Positions 35,188-45,980 of a DNA stretch of 64,000 nucleotides are shown piece by piece; positions within the stretch are counted from its first letter, which is position 1; each line of letters begins with the position of its first letter. The DNA is from Cryphonectria parasitica EP155 (taxonomy: Eukaryota > Ascomycota > Sordariomycetes > Diaporthales > Cryphonectriaceae). A program made the position numbers and the translations under genes. The notes under the pieces were generated by a model. The model saw nothing but the letters and a program-made list of their open reading frames with translations, made no database searches and was not told where the DNA came from. Where the stretch lies: contig NW_024468915.1 of NCBI RefSeq assembly GCF_011745365.1, forward strand, positions 2,148,653 to 2,212,652. Direction: 5' to 3'.

Positions 35188-36058
35188 CAACCCCTTTCGT
35201 GTTCGTGTCAGTCATTGTCAACCAAGGCTTGCCTGGGACCTCATTTCAATACAAAACATCTTGTCTCTCTTCATCAGCGCTCAGCAATCAACGGCATTGC
35301 CGGCATCGTGCCATCATGAAATGATATCACTTGCAGTCTCATGTCATGGTCGGTGGGGCCACCCCCATTGGATGTGAGCATGTCATGTCAATCGTTCGTG
35401 TTCCTGTGTGGGTTTCCTGCTCAACATGTTCGGTATATGGGGTGAGAGAGTAAGAGCTTGAGACAGAGCTTGCAAGTCCACCTATTACCTGGCTGGCTAT
35501 CTCTCTGTCTGTCTATCTGTCTGTCTGTCTGGTTGGCCTGGCTCTTTTATTTTTGCTCTATCTTTCTCTCAATGCTTGTAGGAAAAGGACTGATGTCTAG
35601 GGTGGGAGACCCTTTTCCCTTTTTCATCTTCCTAGATCTATGGTCATGGGCTGTGTGTGCCTGATGCGTTTCAATGCCGTGTCTACCGGGCCTAGCCTGG
35701 CCTGATCCATTTGCCGTGACGCCTCCCGAAAGAAACAGCAGAAGAAGAAAGGAGAACAAAGAAGAAAAAAAAGGAGAGAAGAAAAGAAGATACGGAAACA
35801 AGCCATCCTCCAAAAGTCAAGGAGCCTCGTGTCTAATGACAGCCACGACTCAAGACCAGAGTCATGAACCATGAACCATGAGCTGAACTGTGTAAGAAAC
35901 CAGCACCGTTGATTGTCCATCCTCGTATCGAGTAAAGGAAGCACCCCAACTCCTCTTCTCCACCTCCTCTCCCCAGTCCCACCATTAAGCGTATCAAGAT
36001 CCTACCCCACCCATAGGTAATTCGTAAGCCTCACTGAGGGGGAACATCTCCTGTGCTC

Positions 36059-37837
36059 TCAAGACCCAATGTACTCGACCATGACGGTAGCCTGCTTGAG
36101 CCCAGCCTCCTCAACCGTCCTGTCCAGGTCATCCAACAGATCCTTGCCCTGCGGCATCACCTTGAGCTCAAACACGGCGCCCGCCCCTCCGTCGAGCGGT
36201 TCTGCCTTGAGCCACTCGTAGATGCGCCGGACAGGATCAGAAAGGAGAAACCGCCGGATCACCCTGCCGTTGGCATGCCGGAACTGGATCCTCGTAACCC
36301 TTGGACTTTGCTCTGGCTCGACATGCGGCCTATCGGCGGCAATTTCGGCAAAGACGGAGTCCTCTGCCGCGGGAACGCTCGCCTCCTGCTCTTCCTCCAA
36401 AGGTGGTGCATCGGCTATGGCCTCGTCCTCGACGTCGGCAGCGACGCCCTTGCCCTTGTTCTTGTCCAGCTCGAGGGATTTCGTCAGGGCGTCTGGGTCG
36501 TGCACGTTGACAGCGGCAGCCGAGGTCTCATGGCCATTGGTCGCAAGACTGTTGCGCATTGCCAGCTCCAGCATCTCTTCCTCTGTCATGCGGTCCACAT
36601 CCACAGCCCGCTGCGGCGCCTTCTGCTTCGACACAGGGTTCTTGCTGTTGCGCGCCAGCGAGTAGCGGTCCAGAAACTCGACAAGCTGGGAGAGAAAGTC
36701 CTGCGCCGATGGGAAGGGGATGCCCGACCACACCTTGACTTGCTCACCCGTGCGAGGATCAATAATCGCGACATGTGGGAAGTTGTCTCGGTTCTCCTGG
36801 GCGTGGTGTGGAAAGTAAAACGTGTTGTACTCGGTGGCGCGAGGATCGTCCTTGCTGTACTGCAGGAATATGAAGCTCTCCTGGACCAGGGCGGTGATGG
36901 CGTCATCCTTCCATATATCTCGGTTCAGAGCCTGACAGTTGAAGTCGTTCATGTCCTGCACGTTGACGAGGATCCACATCTTGCTTGCCTTGCCCTCTTC
37001 CCGCGCGTCGTCCCACGAGAGATGCGACATCAGCTGGTAGGGAGGGCGGAAGAGGTCGGCGAGGCGCCGGGCCCGCTCGCCGCCGGCGGCGCTACCACCA
37101 GCTGCCTCGGCGAAGGAAGGAGGCCCGGGTGGCTGGGCGTCGTCCTCCCAGATCGACTGGCCAAAGGGATTGCCCCTCACTAGTATTCTGACTGTCAGCC
37201 CGTGTCCCGTTGGTTTTCTTTGCGGACGATATCACGTCATATTAAGGATGGGTCCATCTTTCTCACATTGTGCCGTGCGGGCTCTCGAGGTCATGAAGCC
37301 GGGAAGGGCGCTGTAGTCGTCCTCGTCTGCCGCAGCAGCATAGCCGCTGGGAGCCACCAGAGTCTCAGTGGTTCTTGCGATCGGAGCACGCACGCCATCG
37401 GTATCCATGGCGTTCTGGCCGTACATCTCCTCCTGCATGCGACGGGCGATGGCCTCGTCATCATTCTCCTGGGCGATGCGCTGGATGCGTTCTATAGATT
37501 CGACATGCTCGCCGCTATCATCATCTAGCCCATCAAAGTCAACGTCGTCGTCCGAATCTATGTGAATAACGCCAGAAGGGTCTTCTCGGCCGGCAGAGCG
37601 CGATAAGGATTGTGGTTGAGCTGCAGGGGCGGAAGTAGCAGCACCAGCAGTAGCAGAGGACGACGACGTCGCCGCGTTGGCAGAGGCATGGTCGGAGAAG
37701 GAGTTCGCAATGTCGGGGTTCTCAAAGAACATGTTGACCGCAGCCATGACGTCCCCATCTGTCATACTGAGGCAACCCGCGGCGACGGTGGCATTCTGGT
37801 TGGTGAAGGCCATGAACTGTGCCACGGCGTCATCCAT
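36059..37837 (-). CDS. UBA-UAS-UBX domain protein (Ubx5/UBXD7-like Cdc48 adaptor)
   Basis: Exons 37837-37267 and 37179-36059 (87-bp intron with a CTGAC branch point before CTAG) give 563 aa; an acceptor at 37192 is also in phase. Domains in order: UBA-like helices at residues 1-45 (AQFMAFTNQNATVAAGCLSM), an acidic segment IDSDDDVDFDGLDDD, and a UAS thioredoxin-like domain at ~215-345. The UAS motifs are LADLFRPPYQLM, KMWILVNVQD and FPHVAIIDPRTGEQVKVWSG. A ubiquitin-interacting motif (EEEMLELAMRNSLA) and a C-terminal UBX domain (RIQFRHANGRVIRRF to VMVEYIGS) follow. This is the full Ubx5/UBXD7 architecture, which links ubiquitylated substrates and cullin ligases to Cdc48/p97. Next to Ecm29, so two ubiquitin-proteasome genes are adjacent on one strand. 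Confidence 0.92.
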
Positions 37838-39011
37838 CTTGACGGTCTGTTCTGTATGTAGGTATGTGTGTGTTTTTTTTTCTTTTCTCCTTGGTGCCTT
37901 TTCCCCCTGAGGTGATTGGGCTTCAGGTTCGTCTGAGGTGTGGCGAGAAAGGGAGGCGAAAGGTCGGTGTTTGTTGAGAGGCGAGGACCTGTTGAGACCT
38001 TCTTCGTTCGGTCTCGAGAGGAGAGAAGGTACCTGCTCGTTACGTCCTTCTTCTTCTTCGTCTGTTGTGTTCGACCCTGTTGGCGCCTCGCTGGCAAGCT
38101 CTGCCTCTTCCTCTTGGGCCGTCAAAGGCAAAAAGGAAACAGAGACGAGATTGGTGTGGTTTGCGGCGACTAAAGAAAAAGCCAGCTGGGGAGGGCCGGG
38201 GGTTGGTTTCTGGTCGCAGGTGCTTGTTCCCGCCAGGCCAGGTGCGGTCTGTAGCACGCGGTTGCCTTGTCCGTCCTAGAATCGGTGGCCGTGCCTAGAT
38301 GTACTTAAGTAACGTATCGTGTGTGTGACTGGTTGAGGAGGCGGGGTCAGGAAACCAAGCTGCTGTTGATTGTGGTGGTGGTTTCTTGTCAAAGGAGGGG
38401 TTGTTGTTTGGTATGGGGGCAAAGATGAAAATGGACGGACATTTGATGTGTTAGCTGACCATTTGCGGTCTGGTCTGGTGGCACACTTTAAGAAGTTCCC
38501 AATGGCAATCGCTTCAGGCGCCGGTGCATGACGCAACCTAACAGGTTAGCCCCGCCAGTGAGCTTCGCCTTAGTGCTGTGTACCGTGGTACTACCATGGT
38601 ACCTGAGCATGCTTGGCGCCTTTACCGTAGCACTTGCAGTACATGCTAAGTACTGTACTTATTATATAAGAGCACTGGAGCGCCTACTGCAGCACCCCCC
38701 GCACCTTAATTCAAGTAGTAAGTAGCAAGTTCCGCAGGGGTGCAACAACTGCGGCCCCTCCCGTGAAGCCTAACAGTCAGGCCTTGTTTACAGTGCATTC
38801 TACAGCTACTGACAACAGTAAGTTGACACGCCCATCCTCCACGCAGCCCTGAGAAATGTTTGTTTCTTTTCTTCTTCTTTCTAATTTTTTATTATTTTAT
38901 ATCTAATAGACTTACTTCCCACGATCATCATAAATCATTCCAGTATCTAAATCCTGGATACGAATAGTAGATAAAAATATAAACAATCATCATACACACG
39001 TCATTCATGAA
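37838..39011. other. UBX-gene upstream region and Ecm29 3' flank
   Basis: The part next to 37838 is the UBX promoter and leader, with T/C-rich minus-strand character. Open frames here extend the UBX frame upstream but lack conservation features. The segment 38880-38990 is strongly AT-rich (TTTTTTATTATTTTATATC), fitting the Ecm29 terminator. No additional gene seen. Confidence 0.55.
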
Positions 39012-42000
39012 CTAAGTACTGAGAGAGACCAGACGAACATCACCGCCCTCGTTCAACGCCGCGAGTGCCTCCTTCACAACCTTCTTCACCTCCATCGACC
39101 TCTCACCCTCCAGAGCAGTCTCAACCGTCTTCTTAATCTGCTCCTTCGCCCCCTCCGCAGGCCCAAAGACACCTCTCCTGACAGCCCGGACCAGCGCAAG
39201 CGTGGCCTTGGCCCTCGCCAGACGGTGTGACTCGACACCCACATCAGGCTTGTCCGCGTCCAGCGTCGCAAAGTAGTCCAGCGCCACTTTCTCGCCACTG
39301 CTGTCTTTGTTGTCGCTGCCCGCCGTCGCTGTCGTAGTCGGGTCTGTCTTGGCCGACTCGCCCATCAGATCCCCTGCACAGTCATACCAGACCTCCCTCC
39401 TGATAGAGTCGAACTTTCTCTTGTCCAGGAACGGCGCCAGCACGTCCAGGATCTCCCTCAGAACGTCCAGCGGCGCCTTGCGCATCATGGGCCGGCTGTA
39501 TCCTCTCGCGACCGCCTCAGTGGCATTGAGCACTGTCTTGTAGGCCTGGAGCTCGCTCTCCCTCGCCTTTGCCACTTCCTTTGCATCGCCCGTCGAGCTA
39601 TTAGCCTCAGTGTGGTTTTTCTCATCATCGACATACGCCTCCAGAAAAGGCTTGACAATTCCCACAATGTCCTTCCAAAGTCCGCCTTCCAGGTCATCGC
39701 GCGCAGCCGCACACTGGCAGAGACATTTGAATGCATGCACCCGGTACGCCTCGTTGTTCCTCTTGGCCTCTCGCAGCACCATCTTCTTCAGCTGGGCTGC
39801 CACCGTTCCATCGCCCTCCCAGAAAGCCTTGGCCTTGGTGTGCACATCCGCCAGGGCGTCGAGCAGCTTCTCCTTGCCTTCGAACGTCTTGAGTGCGAGG
39901 GCCTTGTCGAGAGCGGGCCAGAGCTGCCGCAGCTGCCCTACGTTGACCGTCGACCCGGTCAGATCGCCCTGTGCAGCGACAGCCCGGACCGCATCGCCTA
40001 CCGTCAGCGCGCCCGCGTGCTTGAGGCTCCACTGCGGCGCGTCCAGGCTCCTCGTCACCAGGGCGACAATCTCCGGCACAAATCTCGTCGCTGTGCGCGC
40101 AGATCCGGCGTGCGTCTCCCAGACCTCCTTGAAGGCTTTGGCCACGTACTCGTCCGTGTCGTGCATGCCCAGATAGCTAAACGGCAACAGGCTGCCCTCG
40201 AGCGCGCTAAAGTGGTCCGGCGAGATCTTGCTCAGAGACAAGATCACCGCAGCGACCTTTTCCCGCCTCGCCTCATCCTCGGCTGCGAAGAACAGCGCGA
40301 CATACTTGTCCACAAAGTGCTCCTTGGCCTCGCTGGGTGCATGTCGCATGATGTACGCTGCAGCCCGCGCATATCCACCGCTGACCTCGTCGTTCTTGTC
40401 TAGGGCCTGTTTCTCCATGATCTGCAGGAAACGCGCCGCGTACGGTTGAAAGTCGCTCGTGTGGCGCGTCGCCAGCGTCCCAAGGACCCTTCCGCAGCCG
40501 ACTTTGGTGGGCATGCCGATGGCGCTCTTGATGGTCTCTTCAAGCCCTGCCGCAAGCTGCGGCATCACGTCGGCGTCCGCATTGCGCAGGCAGTTCTCGA
40601 TCGCCTGGAAGATGGGGCTCTGGCCCACCATCTGGCTCCGCAGTTTGTCGATCTTGCCGCGGCCGTCCTCCCCGAAGCGCTGGTAGTAGTAGTTGACCGC
40701 GTCTGGCTCGATCGTGCTGAGAAGACCCAGCATGTGGCTCACGATATTGGCAATGTACGGCTGCAAGGCCTTGCCGCCGGTCTTGGTGATGGTGATGACG
40801 GTCGTGATGGCAAAGCTCTTCACCTCCTCGACGCTGCTCTCGATACCATTGTCAGAGAGCAGAAACGGGAGGGTGGAGGCCATCATGTCCCGCGCCGAGG
40901 CCGACACGCCGCCTTCTTCGAGCTGGCGCGTCAGCGTATTGGCCATGCTCATGCACAGGCGCATGGCGGACTCGCGGACGGTTGCCTTGACATCGTCCAG
41001 CACCTTCAGGGCCTTAGTCCAGATCTCGCCGTAGTATTTCTCATATTTCTGGAAGGGCCGTCCGCCGATCAGGTCTGTGATCGCTGCGCAGCTTGCCTGG
41101 CGGACCCGCCACTCCTTGCCGTGAATGGACTTGAGCAGGTCGGTTATGATGGCATCAAAGTGTTTCTCGGCGACCGCGTTTGAGTCCTTGACGAGTGCCT
41201 TCCATATGTCGTTCATGGACCGCTGGACATTGGGGTTTGGGTCGAAGCGGTACCTGTACAGCTTTGGGTACAGCTTGGGGTCGATCTCCGTCCCGGAGAG
41301 GATGTTGCTCAGCCCAAACTTGCCAAAAGCAGACCGTGTAGACCATGTCGCCGCGTTAGACGCGAGGGACATGAACTTGTAGACTAGCGTCTGGTCACCC
41401 ACTTCGTTGGCCAGGCTCACAATGTCCTTGTACGAGGTGACGGACTTGCCCTCTCCCGTCGGAAGGGCGCCCGCCTCGAACAGCTCCGTCTCCTCCTCGA
41501 CCTTGAGCTGGGTGCTCGAGCCCGTGAACGCACCCACGAGATCCTTGACCAGGTCCTCTTTGAGCGCCTGCGTGCCCCTTTCGTACACCAGCGCGAGACC
41601 GCGCGAGGCCGTCTCCTGGACCAGCTCATCGCGGGCGCTGAGGAGCCGCATGAAGGCAACCTGGCACTCGCGCAGCCGGGACTGGATGTCAGGTAGATGC
41701 GCACAGTAGCGGATGATGGAGAAGAGCCAGATGCCGGACGCCTTGAGCAGCGACGGCTTCGTGGTCTTGCAGTCTGCCAAGATCTTATTCAGGGCCTGCT
41801 TCATCTTCTCAGGGCGCATGCCCACGCGGTAGTCGCCCCACGTAGACTTAACGTCGGCCGTCAGCCCGACGATATCCGAGTCCCAGCGCACCACTGTAGC
41901 GGTGATGGCCTCGCCGATGGTGAAGTGCACCTCGGCCTGCTTGAGCTCGTGCAGCTCGTAGAGCTTCGAGAGCACAGTGTCCACCTCGGCACTGCCATCG

Positions 42001-44810
42001 CTCCAACCGATGGTCAGCCGCCCAAGCGCCGTGATGGCGCGCTCGTTCCCCTTCTTACACTGTGGCACCAGCAGGTCGAGTTCTGTGTCGATGGGCTTCT
42101 TCTCGTCGACAAAGGACGCCGTCCACAGCTGTGCCTTCACCGTGAGGATGACGTCTTGGAAGGACGCTGGCGCGCTCTGCAGATCCTTGGCAGAAGGCAT
42201 CCAGACCTCGGGCCGGATGCTCAGGGTATCATTGGGTGCGTCCTTGCCCATGAGGAATGACTCCTTCATGCTCTGTATCGCGGCAGCAGCTTGCTTGGCG
42301 ATGTCCTGTCCCGAGTCAGTCCTCCGCCTCTTGGGTGGAGGTGGATCCTGCGAGCTCACCTCTGATTCATCCTGCCAGCGTGGCGGGGCCACGAACCGGT
42401 GAGGATAGTATCTGCCTCTGGACCACAGATGGCCCAGGGCAAGGAATGCGCCCTCGACAGCATTCATCTCTGCACCGACGGCCGTCTTCCAGCCCCTGGC
42501 CCGCTCGAGCAGGATGTGGTGCAAGACGTTGAGCGTCTCCATAGGCACCACAGGGTGCGCGCCTAGGATGCCGATGCAACGCGCAGCGAGAGCCCTCACC
42601 TCCTTGTTGTTCGACTGGAGCACAGCCAGGAGGTTGTGGAGCCCTTTCATGGCGAACGGCGCCAGCACGCCGATGGTACACAGCGAGGCCACGTCGACAA
42701 AGGCCCTAGCACATTCTTCGGTAGAGCGAGCGTCCTCCTTGATGCCCTCGAAGGCAGCCTCCAGAAGGTCCGTCAGCGAGGTCCCCTGTACACTACCGAG
42801 GTACACCTCGATCTCGGACCTCGTCTGCCGGTCTGTCTGCACCAGGGTCTCGAGCTGTCTCTCCCAGTCAGGCCCGAACTTGAACGTCTTGTTCAGGGCC
42901 GTCGCGAATAGCATCTTCTTGCAATATGCCACGGCCGTCGGGTATGCGGTGTCCGCCAGGTTAGGAAAATTCTGCTGAACGCCTTGAACGATCCTCGAAG
43001 GCGGGGTGCCGCAATCAATCCTGCTTTTGAAGAAATGGTGTGTGAGGGACTGCCAGTCTGGAATCGGTTGGTGGCGCTGGTCGTCGTTGAGTTGGTACCA
43101 CCACGGGTCAAGGCCCTTGAGTCCCTCCTCTATGACCTCGGTGCGCTCATCCTCGCGCCCTGCAATTGCGACGATGTTCATCCATCGCGCCAGTGGATCG
43201 GAGAGGGGCAGGCATCGGTTCACAAGTTTCGTGACGGCATGGCGTGTGCTGCGGATGGCATCGCCGCCGTCGGGGAGAAACATGTAGGCGATGAGTATGG
43301 AGCGGAGCTCGAGGAGATTTTGGTCGTTGAACTTGAAGAGTGAGGCCATACTCGACAAGGCACCTTCAATGTTGACCACCAGATCCGGCGTCGGGTCTTC
43401 AGAGAGGGACCGGAGGAGCCACGCGACGAGATAGAGTTGCTTTTTCGGTTTCATTGGGCTGCTCTTGGCAAGCAACCCGATCGTCTCGAAGGCCCTCGCA
43501 CGCAAGACCTGGCCATCGAGCGTGTTCATCGATTGCTTGGGCTTCGGCCACCCCAGCTCCACCGTGATGAATGTCTTCAGCATTTCGACCAGCATACGCC
43601 CGACGTCAAAGTCGCCCCGTCCAGGCCCTATGCGCGCCAGCCAGTTGAGGTACGCAAAAAGGGCCCTGTGGATCTTTGCCAGCTGGAGACCATCGGGTCT
43701 CGGCTCACCCGTAGTTGGCCCAGCAGCAGCATCACCAGCATCAGCATTAGCAGCATCCGCAGTAGTATCATTAGCATAAAGATAAGTATGAGCGGCAGCA
43801 TCGGCAACATCATCATCGTTATCATCGACAAAAGTAACACTACCGCCGAAATCTCGCCTCACTACTGAGAGGATCTCCTCTGTGAATTTGGAGTCTGTAG
43901 ATGCTGCCGATTTCGACAGCAGGTTGAGGATGCGTATTCGATACGGCGGCGGCAGACACGCATGCCTCTCATACAGAGTCTTCACCCGCTCCTCGTCTTC
44001 CAAGCTGGCTTTGCTCCGCATCAACATGGCCTCGCCCACGCTATTGATCCTGTAGTCCGTACTGCTCGCTGCATACACAGCGGGCAGGAACCGCTCGTCG
44101 TCCGTGAAGGCGCCGCTCTCGAGCAGCTTGACGGCACGGATCCTCGTCAACGGCAGATCTAGGCTGTCGATGCCTGTCGTGTTCCACGTCTCTGTAGGTT
44201 TTCCCAAGGTGAGGAACGTTATCTCGTCCTCGGTCAGACCAGGCGAGCTCTTCTCCTCGCCGAGAACGAGGAGGAAGATGTGGCCGAGCTTCTCCGCCAC
44301 AAAGGCCGCATCCTCGGCCTCCGTCAGGCCAAGCTCGCTGCGGAAGACCTCATCCTTCTTGCTACCCCTTGGAGGGACGACTATGTCCTTCAGCACATGC
44401 AGGAACAGGTTGAACCTCGCGCCCACAGCGCGCCCCTCGTCACTCGCGATGCCCCCCAGGAGCAGCTCCACGATTGCCCTCCTCTCGTCAGGCTGGATCC
44501 TCTCGATACTGTGCTGTATGAAGGTGATATCCAGCTGCCTGATGATCGGGTGGGGGTTCTTCATGTACTGCTCCAGCAGGGTGGCCACGGGCAGCACCAC
44601 ATCAGGCGACTTGATGAAGGTCTTGAGGCGGTGGGCGATCAGCACGACTTTCTGCCGAACAGCTGCATGCTCGCTGCCAGCTTTGAGCAGGAGTGGTGCC
44701 AGGTAGGTCTTGAGGAGGGCAGTGAGCTTGGGTCCTTGGTTGGCGACGTTGATGATGCGCAGGTTGACCTTGTCGACGAGATCGATCTCACGCTGTTCAG
44801 CGGAGGCCAT
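39012..44810 (-). CDS. ecm29: Proteasome component/adaptor Ecm29
   Basis: A single exon of 1932 aa, close to the usual Ecm29 length (~1850-1950). The N-terminus EIDLVDKVNLRIINVANQ and following KLTALLKTYLAPLLLKAGSE match the Ecm29 N-terminal domain. The rest is HEAT-like alpha solenoid. Diagnostic segments include DIVSLANEVGDQTLVYKFMS, NAATWSTRSAFGKFGLSNIL and PKLYPKLYRYRFDPNPNVQR, followed by SMNDIWKALVKD. Ecm29 binds the 26S proteasome, bridges core and regulatory particles, and acts in quality control and stress remodelling in cytosol and nucleus. A low-complexity Asp/Ala/Asn-rich insert (near residues 325-360) is specific to this protein. A GA-rich/G10 stretch at 44860-44882 lies in the presumed leader. 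Confidence 0.95.
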   Translation of the reverse strand: MASAEQREIDLVDKVNLRIINVANQGPKLTALLKTYLAPLLLKAGSEHAAVRQKVVLIAHRLKTFIKSPDVVLPVATLLEQYMKNPHPIIRQLDITFIQHSIERIQPDERRAIVELLLGGIASDEGRAVGARFNLFLHVLKDIVVPPRGSKKDEVFRSELGLTEAEDAAFVAEKLGHIFLLVLGEEKSSPGLTEDEITFLTLGKPTETWNTTGIDSLDLPLTRIRAVKLLESGAFTDDERFLPAVYAASSTDYRINSVGEAMLMRSKASLEDEERVKTLYERHACLPPPYRIRILNLLSKSAASTDSKFTEEILSVVRRDFGGSVTFVDDNDDDVADAAAHTYLYANDTTADAANADAGDAAAGPTTGEPRPDGLQLAKIHRALFAYLNWLARIGPGRGDFDVGRMLVEMLKTFITVELGWPKPKQSMNTLDGQVLRARAFETIGLLAKSSPMKPKKQLYLVAWLLRSLSEDPTPDLVVNIEGALSSMASLFKFNDQNLLELRSILIAYMFLPDGGDAIRSTRHAVTKLVNRCLPLSDPLARWMNIVAIAGREDERTEVIEEGLKGLDPWWYQLNDDQRHQPIPDWQSLTHHFFKSRIDCGTPPSRIVQGVQQNFPNLADTAYPTAVAYCKKMLFATALNKTFKFGPDWERQLETLVQTDRQTRSEIEVYLGSVQGTSLTDLLEAAFEGIKEDARSTEECARAFVDVASLCTIGVLAPFAMKGLHNLLAVLQSNNKEVRALAARCIGILGAHPVVPMETLNVLHHILLERARGWKTAVGAEMNAVEGAFLALGHLWSRGRYYPHRFVAPPRWQDESEVSSQDPPPPKRRRTDSGQDIAKQAAAAIQSMKESFLMGKDAPNDTLSIRPEVWMPSAKDLQSAPASFQDVILTVKAQLWTASFVDEKKPIDTELDLLVPQCKKGNERAITALGRLTIGWSDGSAEVDTVLSKLYELHELKQAEVHFTIGEAITATVVRWDSDIVGLTADVKSTWGDYRVGMRPEKMKQALNKILADCKTTKPSLLKASGIWLFSIIRYCAHLPDIQSRLRECQVAFMRLLSARDELVQETASRGLALVYERGTQALKEDLVKDLVGAFTGSSTQLKVEEETELFEAGALPTGEGKSVTSYKDIVSLANEVGDQTLVYKFMSLASNAATWSTRSAFGKFGLSNILSGTEIDPKLYPKLYRYRFDPNPNVQRSMNDIWKALVKDSNAVAEKHFDAIITDLLKSIHGKEWRVRQASCAAITDLIGGRPFQKYEKYYGEIWTKALKVLDDVKATVRESAMRLCMSMANTLTRQLEEGGVSASARDMMASTLPFLLSDNGIESSVEEVKSFAITTVITITKTGGKALQPYIANIVSHMLGLLSTIEPDAVNYYYQRFGEDGRGKIDKLRSQMVGQSPIFQAIENCLRNADADVMPQLAAGLEETIKSAIGMPTKVGCGRVLGTLATRHTSDFQPYAARFLQIMEKQALDKNDEVSGGYARAAAYIMRHAPSEAKEHFVDKYVALFFAAEDEARREKVAAVILSLSKISPDHFSALEGSLLPFSYLGMHDTDEYVAKAFKEVWETHAGSARTATRFVPEIVALVTRSLDAPQWSLKHAGALTVGDAVRAVAAQGDLTGSTVNVGQLRQLWPALDKALALKTFEGKEKLLDALADVHTKAKAFWEGDGTVAAQLKKMVLREAKRNNEAYRVHAFKCLCQCAAARDDLEGGLWKDIVGIVKPFLEAYVDDEKNHTEANSSTGDAKEVAKARESELQAYKTVLNATEAVARGYSRPMMRKAPLDVLREILDVLAPFLDKRKFDSIRREVWYDCAGDLMGESAKTDPTTTATAGSDNKDSSGEKVALDYFATLDADKPDVGVESHRLARAKATLALVRAVRRGVFGPAEGAKEQIKKTVETALEGERSMEVKKVVKEALAALNEGGDVRLVSLST

Positions 44811-45980
44811 GGCGAAAGCCTGTGTGCGTTATTCTCATAAGGGGACAGTAGAGCGAGAAAGAGAGAGAGAGAGGGGGGGGGGAAGAGGAGTAAGTGAGAG
44901 ATATGTATCGTGGACGTTAGATGTGGTTGGTTGAACGATGGGGGTGGATGATGATGCGTCGATGGTTAAGATGAAGGTTGATGATGAGAAATGCAGGTGC
45001 GTTTGGATGCTCGAGATGGCGGGCCCTTGCCAGATGGCGGAGAGAGAAAAGAGGGCTCCAAGAAAAATGGGTAAAAAGGGACCCCGTCTGCCATAAATGA
45101 AAGGAATAATGGCTGTTACTTTCCACAACACGAGAGCATCTTGCGTAAGAACGTGGTCTGCCTGTTGAATCGGAAAATCAGACAGCAACTTTATTCACGC
45201 GGCCTCGTTACTAAGTCGGGCTGGCCGTGCGTGCATATGGATCGATGGACTGTCACCATATGATCAAAGTACAGTACTAACACTGTCCCGGCAAGTTTAC
45301 CGCTGTCATTGTTAGCGGCATTCTCTTCCCTCACGTACCAACAGCCCAACCAACCTAGCATCGACGTTACAAATTGACCAAAGCAATCATATTCTCCTCC
45401 CAGCAAATTAAATCAGAGAGGCTATATCGTTTGTCTTCGTAGATGTGGTCATCTGTAGATATCTCCGTTCGTTGCATCTATCGTCAACTAGTTCTCATTC
45501 CTGGCACATTAATTCACTGCCGTTCTCAGCATTCGATATGGGGCTTATCACAAATAGCAGTCAAGATCATAGACCAACCATTACCGCGCCTCCAGGTCCC
45601 TCTGCCTTTGTCTGCTCTACTATTCATTCCAGAAAGAGTAGTAAGAAAAGATGCAGTTGATTTATATATGCTTGCCCACTAGGTTATACATGGTATTGCT
45701 ACCCTGAGGGCGCAGAGATGACCACCCCCGCTGACGCCCTCCATGACAGTCTACCTTGCCCAGCCGTTACCGCCCTGATGCAAGATACCATCCCTTTTGT
45801 TTTGTTATTTTTGATTCGTAATCAATCTCGATTTTCCCCTCCTTGCCAGCCTCCACTGGATATCTCAGCCTCCACGCATTCTGGTCCATTGTGTGAGTTG
45901 TGGGTGTGGGTGTGTCTGTGTAGTGTGTTGTGTGTATGTATATGCATCTCCTTCTGTCTCTCATCCTCTCTTGTCTCCTT
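44811..45980. other. Ecm29 upstream region and IDH1 3' flank
   Basis: Just upstream of the Ecm29 ATG is (GA)n followed by ten G on the plus strand (44857-44882), a CT-rich leader on the coding strand. Beyond it no coding region is supported. GTGTGT-type repeats occur at 45898-45935 near the IDH1 stop. Confidence 0.55.

Larger units (their letters stand above)
33721..36058. other. Kinase promoter/leader region and UBX-gene 3' flank
   Basis: This 2.3-kb region has no supportable gene. Next to the kinase start the minus strand is CT-rich (AGAGAGGAGAGGAGAGAGAG on plus at ~33875-33900), consistent with a transcribed leader. Other landmarks: a GGCAGTCTG/GGTAGTCTG minisatellite at ~34160-34210, C15 followed by (CT)n at 35159-35187, and CTGT repeats at ~35503-35531. 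Open frames are low-complexity Ser/Leu/Phe-rich translations of pyrimidine tracts. Confidence 0.6.

Noticed and set aside
36053..37183. 376-codon plus-strand frame opposite the UBX gene
   Set aside because: It is an antisense mirror caused by GC-rich third positions. The minus strand has a complete UBA-UAS-UBX protein; the plus frame has no domain.
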